From assembly GCA_021821235.1 (NCBI GenBank), contig JAKACS010000062.1, forward strand, positions 1-10,285: a stretch of 10,285 nt of DNA, given 5' to 3'. A model generated the notes under the pieces. The model was not told the DNA's origin, made no database searches, and was given only the letters and a program-made list of their open reading frames with translations. This DNA is from Bacillota bacterium. Lineage in GTDB: Bacteria; Bacillota; Bacilli; Bacillales_B; DSM-18226. A program made the position numbers and the translations under genes. Position 1 is the stretch's first letter. Each line of letters begins with the position of its first letter. Below are positions 5,344 through 10,285 of the stretch, in pieces.

Positions 5344-5935
5344 TTTTCTTTTCCTCCTTGTTAAGGTTACGTTCCCATTCATCAAGCAATGCTCCAGCGC
5401 TGCTCGTAACCGGGGTTACGGATTCGAAAGTGTCATCGACTTTCCAATCTGTTTGCGCGTTTTTCTTTCTTTTAAGAAGTCTGTAAAGAACAAATGCACC
5501 GCCAGCCAATACAACGAGCGGCAGCACTTTTGCTAAAAGAAGCAAAGCGCCGAGGCCGATCAGCAGCCAGCCTGTCCATTTCCGCCAAATGCTTTCACCG
5601 GCGTTCTTACGGAACAGCCAGCCAAAGAAGATTGCGGCGATAGCAAACAGAATACCCCCGAATTCGAAGTCTTCTCTTCCTGCAAAATGCCTTTCACCAC
5701 GAGGGCCATTCATGAAATTGCCGCCGTGACGAAATTCCCGGCCTCGTTCCATCATTTGAGCTCCGAATCCTCCAGAACCGCGATGGAAGGATTGGATTTG
5801 CGCAGCTTTATTTTGCCATGCTCCCAGCTCTCCCTGTCCCCATCTTCCATCTTCAAAAAAACGGAAGCCAACAAAAAAGACAATTCCAAGTACAGCTGCG
5901 AGCAGCAGCCACTTAAGCAACTTTTTGGTTTTCAT
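5330..5935 (-). CDS. Multi-pass membrane protein, likely partner or anchor of the PspA-like protein
   Basis: This 201-aa protein has no certain family name. Residues 6-24 form a membrane helix after a basic start. Residues 28-90 are unusually rich in Gly, Arg, Phe and His (repeated RG and GGF/GNF pieces) and should lie outside the cell. Three further helices follow at about 92-108, 122-137 and 139-151, resembling the small LiaI/LiaF-type hydrophobic domain. Residues 152-201 form a charged cytoplasmic tail. An AAAGGAG (5946-5952) precedes the ATG. The 14-nt overlap with the PspA-like gene, together with the known LiaI-LiaH pairing, suggests that the tail recruits PspA to the membrane. The long Gly/Arg/Phe-rich loop makes it larger than LiaI. 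Function is inferred. Confidence 0.8.
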   Translation of the reverse strand: MKTKKLLKWLLLAAVLGIVFFVGFRFFEDGRWGQGELGAWQNKAAQIQSFHRGSGGFGAQMMERGREFRHGGNFMNGPRGERHFAGREDFEFGGILFAIAAIFFGWLFRKNAGESIWRKWTGWLLIGLGALLLLAKVLPLVVLAGGAFVLYRLLKRKKNAQTDWKVDDTFESVTPVTSSAGALLDEWERNLNKEEKKNGNF

Positions 5936-6055
5936 GTATTTTCATCTCCTTTATGATCGTTCTGTAAAACTTTTTACTTACGAATCTTCAACTTTCTTCT
6001 TTGCATCGCCCCTTTCAAAAGAGATTTAAAACCTTTCAGCTGTTTCACAATGCTT

Positions 6056-6088
6056 ATTATGATCGGGTCTGCTTAACTTTTTCTTAAC
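6056..6088 (-). promoter_or_regulatory. Possible promoter of the membrane-protein/pspA operon with a direct-repeat activator site
   Basis: On the minus strand, GTTAAG-AAAAA-GTTAAG (6088 to 6072) is a perfect hexamer repeat with 11-bp period, the layout bound by OmpR/PhoB-type response regulators. Ten bases on is CATAAT (6061 to 6056), 5 of 6 bases of a -10 box. No good -35 box is present, which suits an activated promoter. The leader would be about 110 nt. The motif is seen; its role is inferred. Confidence 0.35.
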
Positions 6089-6108
6089 TATTCCTGTTAT
6101 TTTTAAAT

Positions 6109-6130
6109 GAAAACTCGCCGACTGGCGAGT
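6109..6130 (-). terminator. Second hairpin downstream of the formate-dehydrogenase operon
   Basis: A perfect 7-bp stem, ACTCGCC and GGCGAGT, closes a 4-nt loop (6113-6130). On the minus strand it is followed by TTTTCATTT, so it could stop read-through from the fdh operon before the pspA promoter. With 22 bp and two mismatches it matches the hairpin at 2790-2811. Confidence 0.5.
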
Positions 6131-6170
6131 CCCTAAGGACGAAGACAGAGGCGTAGTTGAATTTATGCGT

Positions 6171-6196
6171 TCAGAATTTATGGATATAAATTCTGA
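6171..6196. repeat. AT-rich perfect hairpin
   Basis: Arms TCAGAATTTAT (6171-6181) and ATAAATTCTGA (6186-6196) are perfect 11-bp inverted copies around GGAT. No T-run follows on either strand, so it is not a standard terminator. It could be an RNA processing or protein-binding site. Confidence 0.5.
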
Positions 6197-6202
6197 TTAG
6201 CT

Positions 6203-6240
6203 AAAAAAATAATAGGACATCCGTTTGAGGATGCCCTATT
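6203..6240 (-). terminator. Rho-independent terminator of the formate-dehydrogenase operon
   Basis: Read on the minus strand, AATAGGGCATC pairs with GATGTCCTATT (11 bp, one G-U pair) around an 8-nt loop. It is followed by A and seven T (6209 to 6203). It lies 6 nt after the stop of the small gene. The G-U pair forms only in the minus-strand RNA, which fixes the direction. Confidence 0.88.
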
Positions 6241-6246
6241 GTTCAT

Positions 6247-6462
6247 TTATTCAGCAATTGGAGACCTGCGCTTGTTTCTCGTTCTTCCTTTGAAAATAGC
6301 AGGTATTTCTTTTATACTTGCTTTCATTCCCTGTATCCGTGAGGAGATGCCTTTAAAGTTACCTGAAATGCCTTTAAAATTTTTTGATAGTCTTTTAAAA
6401 TCAGCGGATAGACGATCTGTTCTTGTTCTGACTTTTTTTATCTTTTTAAAAAGATGTGCCAT
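6247..6462 (-). CDS. Small basic heptad-repeat protein in the formate-dehydrogenase operon (unrecognised)
   Basis: This 71-aa protein is not one I recognise. It is strongly basic at both ends (HLFKKIKKVRTRTDR and GRTRNKRRS). Between them, hydrophobic residues fall at 18, 22, 25, 29, 32, 36, 39, 43, 46, 50, 53 and 57, an unbroken 4-3 heptad pattern, with near-repeats FKRLSKN, FKGISGN and FKGISSR. The DNA shows the matching 21-nt repetition. It should form one long amphipathic helix or coiled coil. There is no signal peptide or cysteine. The AAAGGAGG at 6473-6480 abuts the stop of the DUF1641 gene and lies 10 nt before the ATG at 6462; an in-frame ATG at 6471 is too close (1 nt). The operon terminator follows 6 nt after the stop, so it is part of the operon. 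It may bind the membrane or the DUF1641 partner. Confidence 0.72.
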   Translation of the reverse strand: MAHLFKKIKKVRTRTDRLSADFKRLSKNFKGISGNFKGISSRIQGMKASIKEIPAIFKGRTRNKRRSPIAE

Positions 6463-6480
6463 TTTTGCCATTCCTCCTTT

Positions 6481-7029
6481 TTATCGTTTGAGCGTTTCAT
6501 TGCCTCCAGTATGTTTGCCCTGGTGTTCCGGTTTCTGCGTGGTGCGCTCAAGTTCTCTCGTATCCTCGCCCATTCCTTTTAAAAATTCCATCATAAACGT
6601 AAGCGAGCGGTTGATTTCATGATCTTTTAATGAGCGAAAAAGATCAAAGAAACTCATTTCACGATTGTGATCCTTGATCTCGGCCACTCTCGCAATCCCG
6701 GCATTCACTTTTAACAAAATCGGTTCCAATTGTTTGACATCTAATGTACCGAGCACGCCTGCCATTAAAAGTAAATTTTTCAGTGTATTCGCTGTTTCTG
6801 GCGTATCCGCTTTTGTAACGAGAAGTTTTAACACTTTATCCCCTTGTCCAAACAGTCCATTCAGCAGTGCAAGAAAGCCGCGGTCATGCATATACTGAAT
6901 TACTTGAAGCGATTCAAGGATCGCTTCCTTATTACGAATAAGTGCATCTTCCACTTCCTGCAAATCGAGACGCCGCTTATCTTCTTCGCTCAATTCGATG
7001 CGCTGAATGTTTCGTACCGCTTTAGCCAT
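6481..7029 (-). CDS. DUF1641 protein, partner subunit of the formate dehydrogenase (YjgD/YrhD, ForE type)
   Basis: This 182-aa cytoplasmic protein belongs to the DUF1641 family, found next to YjgC/YrhE-type molybdoenzymes in Bacillus. In B. subtilis it is reported (from memory) as ForE, the partner that links the catalytic subunit to menaquinone and the membrane. The sequence is helical: a charged N-terminus, the family-typical [20 protein letters not shown] (residues 46-65), a hydrophobic stretch [16 protein letters not shown] (about 82-97), and a C-terminal segment [10 protein letters not shown]. No cofactor motif or cysteine is seen. Its ATG overlaps the end of the catalytic-subunit gene by 8 nt (ATGGCTAA), with AAGGAG 10 nt upstream. 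The C-terminal 25 residues are polar and probably disordered. Confidence 0.88.
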   Translation of the reverse strand: MAKAVRNIQRIELSEEDKRRLDLQEVEDALIRNKEAILESLQVIQYMHDRGFLALLNGLFGQGDKVLKLLVTKADTPETANTLKNLLLMAGVLGTLDVKQLEPILLKVNAGIARVAEIKDHNREMSFFDLFRSLKDHEINRSLTFMMEFLKGMGEDTRELERTTQKPEHQGKHTGGNETLKR

Positions 7030-9979
7030 GCTGTTTCCGCTCCTTTTTCACTTGATCTCCCGGAAAAACATAGTCCGGACGTGCCCATTTTTTCTGAACT
7101 TGAACGCCAATTTGCGGCTGCGGGTTGCCATAGCGGAAATTAATCCTTGGCAGCGGATTAATTCCTTCATATTGTAAAATTTCCATCTTTGCCTGTGTTT
7201 CTTTATAAGCAGGGGTATCTGTATCCTTATCTGCATAGCTGCTAGTTAATAAATTGATTGCTGCTTCGCCCGAATCATTCATTGGCAAATAAACTTCTTT
7301 TCCTTTTACCCGTGCTGTAATATGGCATTTTACTTTAACATTTCCATAAGGAGACGTTAATCTTACCAATGTTCCATCCTTTATGCCTCTTTCAGCGGCA
7401 AGTTCTGGAGAAACTTCCAGGAAGGCTTCTGGCGTCTTTTCGGAAATTCCTTTTGACTTATAAGTCATATTGCCTTCATGGAAATGCTCTAAAAGACGGC
7501 CATTATTGACATGAATATCGTATTCTTCACCAAAATGATGCGGTTTTGTCCAATCAACAGGAACTAACCTTGCTTTGCCGTCAGGGAATGGAAACCCGTT
7601 TGTATAAAGCAGAGGAGTATCCGTTCCATCGGGTGCTACCGGCCATTGCAGGCTTTTAAAACCTTCCAGCCGTTCGTATGTCACACCTGAATAGATCGGC
7701 ATAAGCATGGCCGCTTCCGCCATAATCTCGCTTGGATGCTGGTAATCCCATTCGGCTCCAAGACGGTTGGCGATTTCCATAATAATTTGCCAGTCTGGCT
7801 TCGAATCTCCCATCGGCTCAAACACTTGGTAAAGACGCTGGATTCTTCGTTCAGTATTCGTAAATGTTCCTTCTTTTTCCAAGCTTGGTGCTGCTGGCAA
7901 AACCACATCAGCGTACTGGGCTGTTTTTGTGAAAAAAATGTCTTGGACAACGAAGAAATCCAACTTTTCATATGCTGCATGAACATGATTGATATTGGAA
8001 TCGACAAGACCCATTTCTTCGCCTTTTACATACATCGCTTTTAACGTGCCATTATGAATGCCTTCAATCATGTCATGGTTGTTAATGCCTGGCTCTTTCG
8101 GAAGCTTCACGCCCCAAGCGTTTTCAAATTTAACCCTTGCTTCGTCATCATACACTTTCTGGTACCCCGGCAGGCTGTCAGGACTGCTGCCAAAGTCGCC
8201 GGCACCTTGCACATTGTTATGTCCCCTAAGCGGATAGGCGCCTGTTCCTGGTTTCCCATAGTTTCCTGTGATGAGCAGCAGATTGGAAATGGCTGTGCTT
8301 GTATCACTGCCGCCCATGTGTTGAGTGACGCCCATTGCCCAAAGAGCACTAACACTTTTCGCCTCATGAATCATTTCTGCCATTTTGATTAAATTGGCAA
8401 TTGAAAGGCCTGTTTCTTTTTCGGCATATTCCAAAGTGTATGGTTGAAGGCTTTGAATATATTCCGTAACACCATTTACCTTTTCTTGTAAAAACTGTTC
8501 ATCTGCCCAGCCGTTGTCAATGATATATTTGGCAAGGGCATGAATCCAGACAATGTCGGATCCCACCTTTGGTCGAACAAACAAGTCTGCTCGGGCTGCC
8601 ATTTCATGTTCCCGCAAATCCGCGACAATGACTTTTTGTCCCTTTAGCTTTTGAGCCCGTTTTACCCTTGTCGCTAAAACAGGATGTGATTCCGATGTAT
8701 TTGAACCGATAATTAAAACAAGTTCTGCCTTTGCAATATCTTTTATCGAGCCTGCATCCCCGCCGTAGCCGACTGTTCGGAAAAGGCCAACAGTTGCTGG
8801 TGTTTGGCAGTATCGTGAGCAGTTGTCGACGTTGTTTGTTCCAATCACTGCTCTGGCCAGTTTTTGCATTAAGTACGATTCTTCATTTGTACATTTGGAA
8901 GAGGTAATAAATCCAAGCGAGTCTGCACCAAATTCATTGCGAATTTCAGCGAATTTACGTGCGACGAGATCTAACGCTTCATCCCATTCTGCTTCGCGGA
9001 ACAGATCACCTTCCCGGATCAGCGGTTTTGTCAGCCGTTCCTCGCTATTTACATAACTCCAGCCAAATTTCCCTTTTACACAGGTCGAAATGCCATTTGC
9101 TGGCGCCTCCGCTTGCGGCTCAACCTTGAGGATTTCCCTTCCTTTTGTCCAAATTTCAAAACTGCAGCCAACCCCGCAATACGTACAAACAGTTTTTGTT
9201 CGTTTAATTCTCTCTTCGCGCATCGCCGATTCCATATCCGAAATCGTTAAAATCGAGCCGTAGCCCGTTTCAACACCTTTTGTCAATTCGATCATCGGCC
9301 TTAGTGTGTCTTTGGCAATGCCTGTTAAATAGCCAGCTTCGCCGACCATGCCTTTTTCCATCATCGCATTACACGGGCAAACGGTTGAACAATGTCCGCA
9401 GGAAACGCAGGACGACTCATTAATCGGGACATCGTTGTCCCAGATCACGCGCGGCCTATCCCGATCCCAGTCAATTCGCAGTGTCTCTGTCACCTGTAAA
9501 TCCTGGCATGCCTCGACACAGCGACCGCAGAGGATACATTGGTCAGGATCATAGCGATAAAATGGATTCGAATTGTCCTCATGGTATGGCTTGTGAGCAA
9601 ACGGGGTACTCTGGTGATTAATTTTCATTTCTTTCACAGTGTTATGAATTTCGCAGCCGCCATTGTTATAGTCACAAACCGTACAATACAATTCATGGTT
9701 GTATAAAATTTTATCCATCGCAATCGTCTGTGCTTTTTTTACGTCAGGAGCAGCCGTATCAATTACGTCTCCCGCTTTTAGAGTAGTCGAACAGGAGCGA
9801 ACCAGTTCGCCATTTACATTCACAATGCATGTATCACATGTTCCAATTGGTCCTAAGCTTGGATGATAGCAAACATGCGGCACTTCAATTGAACTTTCTG
9901 ACAGAAATTGAAGCATAGATTGATCATCTTTTGTTTCCATTTCCACACCATTTACAACAACTTTTATCCCTTCAGACAA
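7022..9979 (-). CDS. fdhF: Molybdopterin formate-dehydrogenase-type catalytic subunit (YjgC/YrhE, ForC type)
   Basis: This 985-aa cytoplasmic iron-sulfur molybdoenzyme probably oxidises formate and passes electrons on through its partner. Domains in order: a [2Fe-2S] domain (Cys37, 48, 51, 63); a His-Cys3 [4Fe-4S] site (His95, Cys99, 102, 109); two ferredoxin clusters (Cys148/151/154/158 and 191/194/197/201); the Mo-domain [4Fe-4S] (Cys265, 268, 272, 300) with Lys302; the Mo ligand Cys391; Arg585 in [10 protein letters not shown]; and a C-terminal cofactor-binding domain from about residue 815 ([17 protein letters not shown]). The residue after Cys391 is Gln, where classical formate dehydrogenases have His. 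I take TTG at 9979 as start: GAGG lies 5 nt upstream, the length equals my recollection of YjgC, and the ATG further up would add 41 atypical residues. The next gene overlaps by 8 nt. Confidence 0.9.
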   Translation of the reverse strand: MSEGIKVVVNGVEMETKDDQSMLQFLSESSIEVPHVCYHPSLGPIGTCDTCIVNVNGELVRSCSTTLKAGDVIDTAAPDVKKAQTIAMDKILYNHELYCTVCDYNNGGCEIHNTVKEMKINHQSTPFAHKPYHEDNSNPFYRYDPDQCILCGRCVEACQDLQVTETLRIDWDRDRPRVIWDNDVPINESSCVSCGHCSTVCPCNAMMEKGMVGEAGYLTGIAKDTLRPMIELTKGVETGYGSILTISDMESAMREERIKRTKTVCTYCGVGCSFEIWTKGREILKVEPQAEAPANGISTCVKGKFGWSYVNSEERLTKPLIREGDLFREAEWDEALDLVARKFAEIRNEFGADSLGFITSSKCTNEESYLMQKLARAVIGTNNVDNCSRYCQTPATVGLFRTVGYGGDAGSIKDIAKAELVLIIGSNTSESHPVLATRVKRAQKLKGQKVIVADLREHEMAARADLFVRPKVGSDIVWIHALAKYIIDNGWADEQFLQEKVNGVTEYIQSLQPYTLEYAEKETGLSIANLIKMAEMIHEAKSVSALWAMGVTQHMGGSDTSTAISNLLLITGNYGKPGTGAYPLRGHNNVQGAGDFGSSPDSLPGYQKVYDDEARVKFENAWGVKLPKEPGINNHDMIEGIHNGTLKAMYVKGEEMGLVDSNINHVHAAYEKLDFFVVQDIFFTKTAQYADVVLPAAPSLEKEGTFTNTERRIQRLYQVFEPMGDSKPDWQIIMEIANRLGAEWDYQHPSEIMAEAAMLMPIYSGVTYERLEGFKSLQWPVAPDGTDTPLLYTNGFPFPDGKARLVPVDWTKPHHFGEEYDIHVNNGRLLEHFHEGNMTYKSKGISEKTPEAFLEVSPELAAERGIKDGTLVRLTSPYGNVKVKCHITARVKGKEVYLPMNDSGEAAINLLTSSYADKDTDTPAYKETQAKMEILQYEGINPLPRINFRYGNPQPQIGVQVQKKWARPDYVFPGDQVKKERKQHG

Positions 9980-10032
9980 ATTTGCCTCACCCTTTCTCCG
10001 AAAAAAAATAAAATGGATCTCTAACCATTTCA

Positions 10033-10058
10033 ATAACCTCTTGGAGGAAAGGTTAAAC
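10033..10058 (-). promoter_or_regulatory. Candidate sigma-B promoter of the formate-dehydrogenase operon
   Basis: On the minus strand GTTTAA (10058 to 10053), a 14-bp spacer and GGTTAT (10038 to 10033) match the general-stress consensus GTTTAA-N12-15-GGGTAT at 11 of 12 positions. Transcription would start near 10025, about 46 nt before the TTG start. The B. subtilis yjgC gene is, as I recall, in the sigma-B regulon, which supports this reading. Confidence 0.65.
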
Positions 10059-10104
10059 ATTTTATAATGGAGGGGAGAAGGGATCGGGGAAATTTTGCTC
10101 ATGC

Positions 10105-10198
10105 TCTTTTCCGTGGATTGGTTTCGCCTATCTTGACGGGAAAACCGTCAAGGATCTTGGTATCACGTGTTCTTTTCGCGGACTGGTTCTGCTTATCC
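10105..10198. repeat. Imperfect long direct repeat and perfect hairpin upstream of the formate-dehydrogenase operon
   Basis: A segment of about 27 bp at 10105-10132 (TCTTTTCCGTGGATTGG and on) resembles 10171-10198 (TCTTTTCGCGGACTGG and on), both ending in GC-C/T-TATC. Between them is a perfect inverted repeat, CTTGACGG (10132-10139) and CCGTCAAG (10145-10152), with a 5-nt loop and no T-run. It may be an operator or a structured leader of a neighbouring transcript outside the window. Confidence 0.5.
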
Positions 10199-10285
10199 GC
10201 GGAAAATAACCGTTTATCCGTGGATTTTTTCTTTTTATCCGCGGGAATCTATCTTTTATCCGTGGTTTTTTTTCTTTTATCCGCA
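10172..10285. repeat. 21-bp-period tandem repeat (TTATCCGYGG), cut by window end
   Basis: TTATCCG followed by CGG, TGG or CA occurs at 10193, 10214, 10235, 10256 and 10277, exactly 21 bp apart; a degraded copy, CTTTTCGCGG, sits one period earlier at 10172. CGG and TGG endings alternate. The spacers are pyrimidine-rich and variable. No gene is seen here. The array continues past the window end. Copies are too short and too close for a CRISPR array. Confidence 0.85.

Larger units (their letters stand above)
5936..6246. other. Gene-free region between the pspA operon and the formate-dehydrogenase operon
   Basis: I see no gene. From right to left the region holds the terminator of the upstream operon (6203-6240), an 11-bp perfect hairpin (6171-6196), a second hairpin with a T-run on the minus strand (6113-6130), a paired GTTAAG motif and -10-like box (6056-6088), and two CCTTTCA copies exactly 21 bp apart (6011-6017 and 6032-6038). 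Confidence 0.6.

Noticed and set aside
5960..6045. ECF sigma (TGAAAC/CGTA-type) promoter for the pspA operon
   Set aside because: TGAAAC at about 6040 and CGTA at about 5980 are both present but not within 16-17 bp of each other.
7736..8392. Plus-strand reading frames opposite the formate-dehydrogenase gene
   Set aside because: They lie antisense to strongly conserved enzyme segments, lack ribosome sites and recall no family.
10041..10068. Plus-strand sigma-A promoter (TTGGAG, 16 bp, TATAAT)
   Set aside because: The -35 box matches only three bases and the visible downstream sequence to the window end holds no gene.
9980..10102. Longer formate-dehydrogenase N-terminus starting at an upstream ATG
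   Set aside because: The 41 extra residues include a hydrophobic run unlike the family, the frame crosses the candidate sigma-B promoter, and the TTG at 9979 has a Shine-Dalgarno and gives the usual length.
10172..10285. CRISPR array
   Set aside because: The repeated core is about 10 bp with 11-bp spacers; true CRISPR repeats and spacers are each well over 20 bp, and there are no cas genes.

Overview
The window looks like chromosome from a member of the Bacillaceae or a close Bacillota relative. The evidence is strong purine-rich Shine-Dalgarno sites (GGAGG, AAGGAGG), ATG/TTG starts, moderate-to-low G+C, candidate sigma-A, sigma-B and sigma-54 promoters, and a gene set that recalls Bacillus subtilis atoDA-like, ywoHG-like, pspA/liaH-like and yjgCD-like loci. 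Family names come from reading the proteins, not from a database search.

Layout. (1) Positions 1-869, minus strand: the two subunits of an acetate/acetoacetate CoA-transferase (atoD complete, atoA cut by the window start), preceded by a textbook -24/-12 (sigma-54) promoter. (2) Positions 1158-2779, plus strand: a MarR repressor and a 12-helix MFS exporter in one operon, with nested palindromes over the -10 box that suggest autorepression. (3) Positions 2734-4634: a 43-bp perfect direct repeat, identical to the 3' end of the exporter gene, brackets a two-gene type IV toxin-antitoxin operon (AbiEi antitoxin, AbiEii nucleotidyltransferase toxin; minus strand). The exporter keeps an intact end in the left copy, and the right copy has its own stop codon and terminator. 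This looks like a small integrated unit that restores its target gene. No recombinase is visible. (4) Positions 4681-5935, minus strand: a membrane protein with a Gly/Arg/Phe-rich outer segment, overlapping a PspA/IM30 coiled-coil protein; probably an envelope-stress pair. (5) Positions 6247-9979, minus strand: a three-gene operon with a molybdenum formate-dehydrogenase-type catalytic subunit (985 aa, TTG start), a DUF1641 partner, and an unrecognised 71-aa basic protein built almost wholly of heptads. It has a candidate sigma-B promoter and ends in a strong terminator. (6) Positions 10105-10285: a non-coding stretch with a perfect hairpin and a 21-bp-period tandem repeat that runs off the window end.

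How the parts fit. The CoA-transferase would activate short-chain acids or acetoacetate under sigma-54 control. The Mo enzyme and its DUF1641 partner match the pair described in B. subtilis as a menaquinone-linked formate dehydrogenase (recalled from literature, not checked). The exporter, PspA pair and possible sigma-B control are stress-related. The AbiE unit is accessory DNA placed harmlessly at a gene end. The most novel items are the 43-bp-bounded AbiE unit and the heptad-repeat small protein.
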